A DNA stretch of 64,000 nucleotides, taken from Kitasatospora cineracea (GTDB lineage: Bacteria > Actinomycetota > Actinomycetes > Streptomycetales > Streptomycetaceae). Of this stretch, positions 52,242 to 59,634 are shown one piece after another. The position numbers were made by a program, and so were the translations under genes. The notes below the pieces were generated by a model. The model worked only from the letters and a program-made list of their open reading frames with translations. It made no database searches and was not told the DNA's origin. The DNA lies in NCBI RefSeq assembly GCF_003751605.1, contig NZ_RJVJ01000004.1, positions 57,321 through 121,320 of the forward strand, given 5' to 3'. Within the stretch, counting starts at the first letter, position 1. Every line of letters begins with the position of its first letter.

Positions 52242-52986
52242 CCTCGTCCCCCTGGTCTGCCTCGCCCCGGCCGGCGCGGGGGCGAGCTTCTTCGCCCCCT
52301 GGGGCGACGCCGCCGAACGGGCCGGCTTCGCCCTCACCGCGATCGACCTGCCCGGCCGCGAACGCCGCTTCGCCGAACCCCCCGTCCACAGCGTGCCCGC
52401 GGCCGCCGAGCACCTGCACCCCGAGGTCTCCGCGCTCCTGGCCGGCCCCGGCGGGGGCGTCCTGCTCGGCCACTGCCTGGGCGCCTGGGTGGCCTACCAC
52501 CTGGCCCGGCTGCTCACCCGGGCCCCGCAGCCCCCGCGCCTGCTGCTGTGCGCCAGCGGCTCGGCCGCGCCCGGCACCGTACTGGGCCGCCGCGCGACCG
52601 GCCTGCCCGACGACGCGTTCCTGCGGACCGTCGAGCACAACACCGGCTTCGTCCACCCGGCCTTCCAGGACGAGGAACTGCGCGAACTGCTGCTGCCCGC
52701 CCTGCGCGCGGACGTCGAGGCCGCCGAGTCCTACCGGCCCGACTGGCCGGGCCGCACCCCGTTCCCGGTGCTGGCCTGGCGCGCCCGCGCCGACCGCCTG
52801 GTGCCCGCGGCCGAGGCCGCCGCCTGGCAGCGGACCGCGGGCAGCTTCGCCGGCCTGACCGAGTACCCGGGCGACCACATGTCCCTGCCCGAACACGGCC
52901 CCGCCCTGCTGCCCGCCCTCGCCCGCACCTGGCACTCCCTCTTCCCCGTCCCCGCCACCGCCGCCTCCGTGGAGCACCCGTGCTGA
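52234..52986 (+). CDS. Type II thioesterase with a cysteine nucleophile
   Basis: A 250-aa GrsT-like alpha/beta hydrolase: LVCLAPAGAGASFF at the start, nucleophile elbow GHCLGAWVAY, Asp187 in ARADRLVP and His215 in YPGDHMSLPE. The elbow is normally GHSMGA; here Cys81 replaces the serine, which could alter chemistry toward acyl transfer. Type II thioesterases clear mis-primed carrier proteins or release product. GTG 52234 overlaps the ATP-grasp stop. Confidence 0.88.
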   Translation: MADLVPLVCLAPAGAGASFFAPWGDAAERAGFALTAIDLPGRERRFAEPPVHSVPAAAEHLHPEVSALLAGPGGGVLLGHCLGAWVAYHLARLLTRAPQPPRLLLCASGSAAPGTVLGRRATGLPDDAFLRTVEHNTGFVHPAFQDEELRELLLPALRADVEAAESYRPDWPGRTPFPVLAWRARADRLVPAAEAAAWQRTAGSFAGLTEYPGDHMSLPEHGPALLPALARTWHSLFPVPATAASVEHPC

Positions 52987-54839
52987 CCTCCTCGCCCCGC
53001 CCCTCGGGCTGGGAACCCGCCGGCCCCCTCGGAGAACCCGCCCTCCCCCCGGACGCCGGGACGATCCACGGCGCGTTCCTCCACCGGGCCCAGACGTCCC
53101 CGGACGCCACCGCCGTGGTCCACGCCGGCGAACGCCTCTCCTACCGGCAGCTCGCCGACCGCGCGACCGCCTACGCCACCGGCCTGCAGCACAGCGGAGT
53201 CCGCCCCGGCGACCGGGTCGCGGTCCGGATGCACCGCTCCGCCGACCTGATCGCCCTGCTGCTCGGCATCATGGCCGCCGGAGCCGCCTACGTGCCGATC
53301 GACCACAGCACCCCCACCGCCCGGGCCCGCCAGGTGATCGAGGACTGCGCCCCGGCCCTGACCGTCACCGACCGGCCCCCCGCCGACGAACAGCTACCCA
53401 GCCGAACCCTCCACCCCACCGCCCTCCACCCCACCGCCCCTCCCGCCCCCGCCCCTCCCGCCCTCCCCCCGCTCCCGGACGACGCCCCCGCCTACCTCAT
53501 CTACACCTCCGGCTCCACCGGCCGCCCCAAGGGCGTGGTCGTCCCGCACCGCAACGTCCTGGCCCTCGTGCGCGCCACCGCCCCCGGCCTCGGCCTCGGC
53601 CCGGACCAGGTCTGGAGCTGGTTCCACTCGGTGGCCTTCGACTTCTCCGTCTGGGAGATCTGGGGCTGCCTCACCACCGGCGGCCGCCTGGTCGTCGTCG
53701 GCGAGGAGGCCCGCACCTGCGCCGCCGACTTCACCACGCTGATCCTCGCCGAGGGCGTCACCGTGCTGTCCCAGACCCCGACCGCGTTCGCCGGCCTGAT
53801 GGGCACCCTGCTCGCCGCGGCCGACACCGTGCCGGTCCGCACCGTCGTGTTCGGCGGCGAACGCCTGGACACCCGCGGACTGCTGCCGTGGCTGGAGCTG
53901 CTCCCCCCGCCCGCGTGCCGACTGGTCAACATGTTCGGCATCACCGAGACCACCGTCCACGTCACCTGGCAACTGGTCGGCCGCGCCGAGGCCCTGGACG
54001 GCTCCCCGTCGGTCGGCCACCCGCTGCCGGGCTGGAACGTCCAGGTGGTGGACCGCGACCGCCGCCCGCTGCCCCCGGGCGAGAGCGGCGAGATCGCGGT
54101 CGGCGGCGCCGGCCTCGCCACCGGCTACTGGAACCGCCCCGACCTCACCGCGGAACGCTTCGCCCCCTGCCCGGTGACCGGCAGCCGCCGGTACTACTCG
54201 GGCGACCTGGGCCGACTGCTGCCCGACGGCCGACTGGAACACCTGGGCCGGCTGGACGAGCAGGTGAAGCTGCGCGGCTTCCGGATCGAACTCGGCGACA
54301 TCCGCTCCGCCCTGCTCGGCGACGACAGCATCGCCGCGGCCGCGGTCGTCCTGCACCGCCCGGTCCCCGGCGACGGCGCGCTCGACCGCCTCGACGCCTA
54401 CGTCGTCGCCGAACCCGGCCGCGAGGAGACCGCCCGCACCGTCCGCGCCCGCCTGACCGACCTGCTGCCCGACTACATGCTCCCCGCCACGGTCACCCTG
54501 CTGCCCGCCCTCCCGCTGACCGCCAACGGCAAGCTCGACACCACCGCCCTGCCCCGACCGGCCACCACCCCCGCCGCTCCCCCGGTGTTGTCCGCGGACA
54601 ACACCGCCCCCGAGACCGACGGCACCGCACGCCTGGTGCACGACAGCTGGTCCCGGGTCCTCGGCGCCCCGGCGGGCCCGGACGTGAACTTCTTCGACGC
54701 GGGCGGCAACTCCCTGCTCGCCGCCCGGCTCGCCGCGCACCTGCGCGCCGCCGGCCTGGCCCACACCCGGATCAAGGACGTCCTGCTCGCACCGACCCCC
54801 GCCGCCCTGACCAGACGCCTCACCCCCACCACCGCCTGA
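52980..54839 (+). CDS. NRPS: adenylation-thiolation didomain, predicted threonine-like specificity
   Basis: A 619-aa protein: adenylation domain (about 28-530) with A3 YTSGSTGRPKG at 175-185, A4 AFDFSVWEIWG, A5 FGITETTVH, A10 ANGKLDT; thiolation domain with serine in NFFDAGGNSLLAARL. The specificity residues, aligned to PheA by eye, read D-F-W-S-V-G-M-V-H, close to the threonine code DFWNIGMVH. One VLSADN palindrome lies in the A-T linker (residue 536). There is no condensation or thioesterase domain, so it loads an amino acid for partner enzymes, perhaps with the free PCP. GTG 52980 overlaps the thioesterase end. Confidence 0.9.
   Translation: MLTSSPRPSGWEPAGPLGEPALPPDAGTIHGAFLHRAQTSPDATAVVHAGERLSYRQLADRATAYATGLQHSGVRPGDRVAVRMHRSADLIALLLGIMAAGAAYVPIDHSTPTARARQVIEDCAPALTVTDRPPADEQLPSRTLHPTALHPTAPPAPAPPALPPLPDDAPAYLIYTSGSTGRPKGVVVPHRNVLALVRATAPGLGLGPDQVWSWFHSVAFDFSVWEIWGCLTTGGRLVVVGEEARTCAADFTTLILAEGVTVLSQTPTAFAGLMGTLLAAADTVPVRTVVFGGERLDTRGLLPWLELLPPPACRLVNMFGITETTVHVTWQLVGRAEALDGSPSVGHPLPGWNVQVVDRDRRPLPPGESGEIAVGGAGLATGYWNRPDLTAERFAPCPVTGSRRYYSGDLGRLLPDGRLEHLGRLDEQVKLRGFRIELGDIRSALLGDDSIAAAAVVLHRPVPGDGALDRLDAYVVAEPGREETARTVRARLTDLLPDYMLPATVTLLPALPLTANGKLDTTALPRPATTPAAPPVLSADNTAPETDGTARLVHDSWSRVLGAPAGPDVNFFDAGGNSLLAARLAAHLRAAGLAHTRIKDVLLAPTPAALTRRLTPTTA
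54586..54603. repeat. Single parS-like palindrome in the A-T linker of the second NRPS
   Basis: One 18-bp copy, read as VLSADN at residues 536-541, in the same type of A-T linker that holds block B in the first NRPS. Confidence 0.95.
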
Positions 54840-54872
54840 ACACCACCGGATCCGATCGGGGAACCCACCACC

Positions 54873-55106
54873 ATGCAGACCACCGACACCCTGGCCCGCA
54901 CCGTGCACGAGACCTGGGCCGCCGCCCTGGGCCACGACCGCTTCAACGACGACGACTACTTCTTCTCCGTCGGCGGCACCTCGCTGAGCGCCCTGAAGGT
55001 CGCCGCCCGCCTCACCGCGGCCCTCGGCCGCCAGGTCCCGGTCCGCCTGATCTTCACCTGCCAGACGGTCTCCGCCCTCACCGCCGCCCTGGCCCAACCG
55101 AACTGA
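54873..55106 (+). CDS. Free-standing peptidyl/acyl carrier protein
   Basis: A 77-aa carrier protein with phosphopantetheine serine S37 in DDYFFSVGGTSLSALKV. The sequence resembles NRPS thiolation domains more than the ACP at 45909. It is the last gene of the rightward arm. ATG 54873 follows a GGGGA-like site 33 bases after the NRPS stop. Confidence 0.88.
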   Translation: MQTTDTLARTVHETWAAALGHDRFNDDDYFFSVGGTSLSALKVAARLTAALGRQVPVRLIFTCQTVSALTAALAQPN

Positions 55107-55144
55107 CCCCACCGAACTGAGCCCACCGCCCGGAGGAACCCGAA

Positions 55145-55176
55145 GGGGTGCCCCCGCCGACCGGCAGGAGCACCCC
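55145..55176. terminator. Probable terminator between the PCP and parB genes
   Basis: GGGGTGC at 55145-55151 pairs with GCACCCC at 55170-55176 around an 18-nt loop, in the 99-bp convergent gap. It sits immediately before a palindrome copy, which itself can form a hairpin. Confidence 0.5.
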
Positions 55177-55178
55177 GA

Positions 55179-55196
55179 TGTTGTCCGCGGACAACA
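55179..55196. repeat. Intergenic parS-like palindrome downstream of parB
   Basis: One complete 18-bp copy between the convergent PCP and parB stops, outside any coding sequence; only this and the copy upstream of parA are non-coding. Confidence 0.95.
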
Positions 55197-55205
55197 TTCC
55201 CCGCA

Positions 55206-56453
55206 TCACACCTCTGCGTACAGCACCTCGAGCAGAGCCGTGAACCCCTCGTCGTCCAACCCGGCCCGAATCGTCGCCGCCTGCTCCGCGGGAGTCGCCC
55301 CCAGCGCACGTACCAACTCGGCAGCCACCACCACCGCCCCGGACCCGCCCCCGGTGTTGTCCGCGGACAACACCGACCCCGCCCCGGCACCCCCGGGCAC
55401 CACCCCCGCCGACTCCTCGGCGATGTTGTCCGCGGACAACATCCGCCCCGCACCGCCCGTGTTGTCCGCGGACAACACGGCACCCGCCTCGGCACCGCCG
55501 TCCGCCCCACCGGTCATCCGCTGCTCCGGAATGTTGTCCGCGGACAACATCCCACCCTCCCCAGCAGACCGCCCGCCCGCCCCGACGGCCTGTCCGGACG
55601 CCCGCCGCCCCGTCCCGGTGTTGTCCGCGGACAACACCGGGGGAGCGGACCGGATGTTGTCCGCGGACAACACCTGACCCCGGGCCGCCTCCAGCACGTC
55701 CTTCGTCTGCTGCCGCCGGTCCCTCTCCTCCGCCTTAAACTGCTCGGCCAGGACCAGCAGCTGCGGAGCCCCGAGCGACGGATCCTCCTTGAGCGCCCGG
55801 GCCAGCCGCCGGGCGTACCGCTCGGCCAGCGCCCCCGCGACCAGCTGCTCCTGGATCTCAGCGGGCAGCGTGAGCAGCGCGATCTGGTTGCCCACCCAGG
55901 AACGGTCCCGACCGCGCCGGCGGGCCACCTCGGCGGCGTTGCCGTCGCAGGCGCGGAGCAGGTCGTTCAGGCCGTGGGCCCGCTCGATGACGTTGAAGTC
56001 CTGGCGCTCGTCGTTCTCCAGCATCAGGTAGTCGATGAAGTCCGCCCGGCTGGTGGCCAGGTCGTCGCGGACCACGAAGTCGAGCTGCTCCAGGCCGACC
56101 CGCAGCGCCGAGCGGTAACGGCGCTCGCCGTTGAGCAGGACCCACCCCGCGTCGCCGATCCCGCTCCCGTGGTCGGGCCACAGCGCGAGGTAGGCCTCGC
56201 GGGTGACGGCGACACAGGCGGTGGTCTGCTTGCGGGCCAGGCTCTGGCCGAGGGCCTCCTGCTCCTCCTCGGTCCCGAAGTGGCGGCGCGGGTTGACCAG
56301 GCTGGGCCGCACCTTGACGAGCTCCAGCCGCTGGAGCTCGTAGTCCGGGATGGACCCCTCGGCCACGGCCTTCGCCCGCCCCCGCTCGCTGCGGGGCCGG
56401 GCGACGGCGCCGAAGCTGCTGCCGCCGCCGAGGCGGTCTGCTGCGCGGGTCAT
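55206..56453 (-). CDS. parB: Plasmid partition protein ParB, with six palindromes in its own gene
   Basis: A 415-aa ParB/Spo0J-family protein. N-terminal CTPase motifs: VNPRRHF (53-59), GERRYRSAL (109-117) and ENDERQDFNVIERA (146-159); helix-turn-helix region NAAEVARRRGRDRSWVGNQIALLTLP (172-197) and following helices. From residue 261 to 366 the sequence is low-complexity and holds six (V/M)LSADN repeats, then a short C-terminal helical domain (LVRALGATPAEQAATIRAGLDDEGFTALLEVLYAEV), possibly for dimerisation. It overlaps parA by ATGA. ParB binds centromere parS sites and spreads; the palindrome array nearby is its likely target. Confidence 0.92.
   Translation of the reverse strand: MTRAADRLGGGSSFGAVARPRSERGRAKAVAEGSIPDYELQRLELVKVRPSLVNPRRHFGTEEEQEALGQSLARKQTTACVAVTREAYLALWPDHGSGIGDAGWVLLNGERRYRSALRVGLEQLDFVVRDDLATSRADFIDYLMLENDERQDFNVIERAHGLNDLLRACDGNAAEVARRRGRDRSWVGNQIALLTLPAEIQEQLVAGALAERYARRLARALKEDPSLGAPQLLVLAEQFKAEERDRRQQTKDVLEAARGQVLSADNIRSAPPVLSADNTGTGRRASGQAVGAGGRSAGEGGMLSADNIPEQRMTGGADGGAEAGAVLSADNTGGAGRMLSADNIAEESAGVVPGGAGAGSVLSADNTGGGSGAVVVAAELVRALGATPAEQAATIRAGLDDEGFTALLEVLYAEV
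55355..55672. repeat. parS-like palindrome block D: six copies inside parB
   Basis: Copies start at 55355, 55424, 55460, 55532, 55619 and 55655 (spacings 69, 36, 72, 87 and 36 bp). All are read in frame on the minus strand as (V/M)LSADN, the same peptide as on the plus strand in the NRPS genes. Confidence 0.97.
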
Positions 56454-57604
56454 GCGGTGATCCTCCGGGCGATCTCGCGCATGACGTCGGCCTGCTCGCT
56501 GTCGGGCGCGTGGGAGAGAAGCGGCTTCTTGACGCGGACTGCCTCGCGCTGGTCCTTGAGGTCGTTGACCACCGCGATGACAGCGGGTTCCTCTATGGCC
56601 TTCCACTGCTCGAGCGCCGAGGTCACCACGAACCCCTTGCGCGGGTCGTACAGGTTGACCACGAACCCGAAGTCGTGGATGTCGGCGTCGAGGTCGTCGC
56701 AGAGCGACTCGATCTGCTCGCGCAGCAGGATGTAGGCGTCCGCGGAGGAGTCCTCGGCCTGAACCGGGATGAGCAGCCCGGAGCGGCCCCGCGGTTCGCC
56801 CTCACGGGTCCGGGCGTAGTAGAGCGCGTTGTCCATCGCGTAGCCGAGGCTGGGCGGGCAGTCGACGATCACCACGTCGAACTCCCGCTCCACCGCGGCC
56901 AGCGCCTTCTCCAACGCGGTCTCCTTCACCCGGACGTCCCGGGAGGTGACCAGCTTGGCGTCGAGCAGGAAGGCGTCGGTGCAGGCGGGCAGCACCAGCA
57001 GCCGCCCCTCGAAGGCGTCCCCGGGCACCTCGACCAGCAGCTCGCGCAGATCGCTCGAACGCTCCCCGGTCATGTTCTTCGCCAGGCTGTCACCCTTGAT
57101 CGGCAACGGGCTGATGCCGAGCTGCAGGGTCAGGTGGCTCTGCGGGTCGAAGTCCACGATCAGCACCCGGTGGCCGGCCTCGGCCAGCGCCTGGGCCACC
57201 CCGCTGGAGATCGCGGTCTTGCCCACGCCGCCCTTCTGGTTGGCGACGACGATCCGCTGCGGCCCGGTCGGCAGCCGCACCGGCCGGGGCCGCGGGTTCG
57301 CGTCGAGCCAGAGCCGGATCGCCTGCGCCAGGCCCTGGTTGTAGGGCACTTCGCGCTGGAGGCAGGTCACCCGGAAGGTCTTGTACAGGTCCGAGGGCAC
57401 GTAGGTGGAGAAGGAACTGCTGGAGGAGGTGTCGATCGGACTCAACGGCCCACCGGCGTCGAGCCACATCCGGATGCCGACCGTGACGGCGTCCTGGATG
57501 TCGACCCCGGCGGTCGCGGCGCGGATCTTCAGTTCGCGGCGCAGCGTGGCAGGCAGTTTGGTAACCACCTTGTCCCGCCCGTCCGCCGAAGTCTCGGTAG
57601 TCAT
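56450..57604 (-). CDS. parA: Plasmid partition ATPase ParA with duplicated N-terminal DNA-binding-like segments
   Basis: A 384-aa ParA. Deviant Walker A ANQKGGVGKTA (121-131), Walker A' IVDFDPQSH, Walker B VVIVDCPPSLG and the C-terminal VVNLYDPRKGFV. Before the ATPase are two similar segments, VVTKLPATLRRELKIRAATAGVDIQDA... (13-50) and TYVPSDLYKTFRVTCLQREVPYNQG... (68-101), each ending (M/L)WLDA, resembling ribbon-helix-helix modules. It probably autoregulates parAB. ATG 57604 has no clear Shine-Dalgarno sequence, so leaderless translation is possible. Confidence 0.92.
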   Translation of the reverse strand: MTTETSADGRDKVVTKLPATLRRELKIRAATAGVDIQDAVTVGIRMWLDAGGPLSPIDTSSSSSFSTYVPSDLYKTFRVTCLQREVPYNQGLAQAIRLWLDANPRPRPVRLPTGPQRIVVANQKGGVGKTAISSGVAQALAEAGHRVLIVDFDPQSHLTLQLGISPLPIKGDSLAKNMTGERSSDLRELLVEVPGDAFEGRLLVLPACTDAFLLDAKLVTSRDVRVKETALEKALAAVEREFDVVIVDCPPSLGYAMDNALYYARTREGEPRGRSGLLIPVQAEDSSADAYILLREQIESLCDDLDADIHDFGFVVNLYDPRKGFVVTSALEQWKAIEEPAVIAVVNDLKDQREAVRVKKPLLSHAPDSEQADVMREIARRITA

Positions 57605-57695
57605 GCGGGGAGTTTACTAACCCTCACTCAAAAGTCACGCAGACCCACCTCACCCATTGCGCACCTTTCTGACGAAATGCCAGATTCCTCACCAC

Positions 57696-57711
57696 GTTGT
57701 CCGCGGACAAC
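57696..57711. repeat. parS core upstream of parA
   Basis: GTTGTCCGCGGACAAC, the 16-bp core, preceded by C instead of T so the outer base pair is lost. It lies 91 bases upstream of the parA start and may act as centromere and/or operator. Confidence 0.9.
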
Positions 57712-57869
57712 ATCCCCGCCGACCCCCTTCCGCGGCCTTCCCGCCCCACCTGCTCCACCGAGCCCCCGCCACGCCTCCAGCGACCTCGCCCCCAACCTCA
57801 GGACCCGTGCCGCTCCCGCAGCCCTGGCCGAGGTCCGTACCCGCCCTCCCCGCTGCGACGGTTCCCCTC

Positions 57870-57927
57870 ACTGCGTTGGTCACGAAAGTCCGGCTGCCGC
57901 CGGACCCGGGCCCGGGGGGCCCTTTCC
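57870..57927 (+). repeat. 58-bp element, copy 1
   Basis: A segment whose core CCGGCTGCCGCCGGA is shared with an inverted copy at 61302-61360. By eye about 50 of 58 positions match the reverse complement of that copy. Each copy precedes one RepL-like module. Confidence 0.75.
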
Positions 57928-58103
57928 GCGCCCTCCGGATCGAAGCGGTGACCGCAGTCCCGGGCGGGCCGGGCACCAACTCCCGCTGCACACACAGCCG
58001 TTGACGTGGCACGCCCCGCTGTGGCCGGGGTCCGAACCAGCCGCTCCGCCCAGAATCCAAACGACCTGAACCCGGGACAGTTAGGGGCCCGCGCGACACC
58101 TCG

Positions 58104-58181
58104 CCTCTTTATTAAGAGGGCCCGGGCCGAATATGGCCTCTGACCTGCTGGTTTGAAAAGTGCAATGTCCGGTCCTATTGG
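58104..58181 (+). promoter_or_regulatory. AT-rich hairpin and promoter-like boxes before the first RepL-like gene
   Basis: CCTCTTTATTAAGAGG (58104-58119) is a perfect 6-bp stem with loop TATT, followed by GGCCCGGGCC-like DNA. Downstream, TTGAAA (58153) and TATTGG (58176) are 17 bp apart, a plausible sigma-70-type promoter. The stretch is homologous to that around 61426-61520. Confidence 0.55.
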
Positions 58182-58243
58182 ACACTAGCGGGGTCGAAGT
58201 GACCGGTGACTGGGGACACTTTGGGCAAATCTTTCAGGTAGCT

Positions 58244-58565
58244 GCAAGTTTTTCCGGCCGCCGACCCTCGCAACCGACTCCGCGCGGGACCTCGAAGTGC
58301 CATCGAAGTGATCCAGGACGGGGACACTTTCGGCCTTTGTGTCCCCAATATCTGTCGTAACTTGCAGGTCATGGCAAGTTTTCTTGTGGCGGACGGCAAG
58401 TTCGACCCGAACGCGGGGGGTCCTCCTGATCGCGCGAACAGAGCCTTGAAAAGTTGCTGATACCTGCAAGAATCCCTTCGAAAGGTGCCGCCGCCACGAC
58501 TGTGCCGCGCTCCGGGGACAAGAGTCGCGACTCGCACCGGCAAAACTTCGAGCTATCCGCAAGTT
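58244..58565. promoter_or_regulatory. GCAAGTT operator/iteron-like sites
   Basis: GCAAGTT occurs at 58244, 58374, 58396 and 58559, and its complement AACTTGC at 58359, which with 58374 makes an inverted repeat (8-nt spacer). Also GGGGACAC at 58212 and 58320 with GTGTCCCC at 58339. These are likely binding sites for the winged-helix protein encoded next. Confidence 0.6.
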
Positions 58566-58605
58566 CCGCTAATGTCGTGCCGACAACCCGTCCCAGGAGG
58601 CACCC

Positions 58606-59202
58606 GTGCGAGCAGAACGCCGGACCGGTCCCGCCGGAGCACCACCCAAGCTCAGGCCGATCCGATCCGCAGCCGAGCCCGAGCTCGTCAGCCTGCTCGA
58701 CCGCTTCGGCGAACAGCTCGCCATGGACATCGCCACGCAGCCCGCCGTGGCCGCCGTCGACGAAGTCACCGTCAAGTTCCGCCCCCGCCGCGCCGCCCAC
58801 GACATGGCCGGCTCCATGGGCTACTCGCTGACCAGCAACTGGTTCATGGCCAAGGTCCTGGCCCGCTGCATCGTCGCCCACCGGCTCAGCCCGGTCGAGG
58901 TCGCCGTCCTGCTGCACATGATGGGCTCGCAGAACCGCGGCCAGCTCAGGCAGACCCAGGTCGAGATGGCCAACGAGATCGGCGCCGCCCGCACCAGCGT
59001 CAACTCCGCGATCAGCCGGCTGTGCGAACTCAACTACATCCGCCGGCACAAGCAGCGCGGCCTGTACGACATCAACCCCCGCCTGTGCTTCCGCGGCAAC
59101 GGCGACGAACAGAGCGGCGTCCTCGCCCACGTCCGTGCGGAGAAACTCGCCTCGGAGTTCCCCGATACCATCGGTCCCGACGACTTCGCCCGCGAAAGCT
59201 GA
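58606..59202 (+). CDS. RepL-like winged-helix plasmid protein (module 1, first gene)
   Basis: A 198-aa protein whose second half resembles plasmid RepL initiators: QVEMANEIGAARTSVNSAISRLCELNYIRR (winged helix) followed by GLYDINPRLCFRGNGDEQ, the Y-x-INP-x-x-x-F-x-G pattern after the wing. It may initiate or control plasmid replication, or be a transcriptional regulator. GTG 58606 follows CAGGAGG. It is paralogous to the gene at 61756, including the start (MRAER / MVRAQ) and the end (FPDTIG / FPDIIG). Confidence 0.75.
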   Translation: MRAERRTGPAGAPPKLRPIRSAAEPELVSLLDRFGEQLAMDIATQPAVAAVDEVTVKFRPRRAAHDMAGSMGYSLTSNWFMAKVLARCIVAHRLSPVEVAVLLHMMGSQNRGQLRQTQVEMANEIGAARTSVNSAISRLCELNYIRRHKQRGLYDINPRLCFRGNGDEQSGVLAHVRAEKLASEFPDTIGPDDFARES

Positions 59203-59213
59203 GGAGGAACCCC

Positions 59214-59618
59214 ATGGAGATCACCCCCTCCGGTGTGCTCGGCATGATCCCCCGCCTGAAGCTGACCCCCTCCGCGACCGCCGTCCTCGGCATCATGTCC
59301 GAACTGCAGCAGCCCGGCGGCGAGGTCCGCCACAGCCAGGTCGAGATGGCCGAGCACCTCGGCCTCGCCGAGTCCGCCGTCAGCCGGGGCATGAAGTGCC
59401 TCGTCGACCGCCACCTCGTCCTGCGCAGCGGCGACGGCCGGGGCCACAGCTACCGCCTGCACCCCTTCATCGCCAAGTACCGCTCCCAGGCGGAGATGGA
59501 GGCCGCCCTCCACGAAGCCGCCCTGGACGTCCGCGAAGGCCGCCTCCCCGACATCGCCGCCCCCCTCTACCGCAAGCAGCCCCCCCGCGCCGGCCGCCCC
59601 AACCTGGTGGCCGTCTGA
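59214..59618 (+). CDS. Small MarR/winged-helix protein (module 1, second gene)
   Basis: A 134-aa protein: LKLTPSATAVLGIMSELQQPGGEVRHSQVEMAEHLGLAESAVSRGMKCLVDRHLVLRSG is a MarR-like winged helix with wing GRGHSYRLHPFIAKY, then a charged tail. It is paralogous to the gene at 62349 (LELTPTATNVLSVM...). It follows the RepL-like gene by 11 bases with GAGGAGG, so the two form one operon and may cooperate in replication or copy control. Confidence 0.78.
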   Translation: MEITPSGVLGMIPRLKLTPSATAVLGIMSELQQPGGEVRHSQVEMAEHLGLAESAVSRGMKCLVDRHLVLRSGDGRGHSYRLHPFIAKYRSQAEMEAALHEAALDVREGRLPDIAAPLYRKQPPRAGRPNLVAV

Positions 59619-59634
59619 CCCCCGGAGCGAACGG

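Larger units (their letters stand above)
57605..58605. other. 1-kb gene-free region upstream of parA and the first RepL-like gene
   Basis: No credible gene on either strand. It holds, left to right: the parA promoter area, one 16-bp parS core (57696), a 58-bp element (57870) that recurs inverted at 61302, an AT-rich hairpin (58104), a promoter-like pair (58153/58176) and GCAAGTT sites (58244-58565). This is the best candidate for an origin or plasmid control region. Confidence 0.6.
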
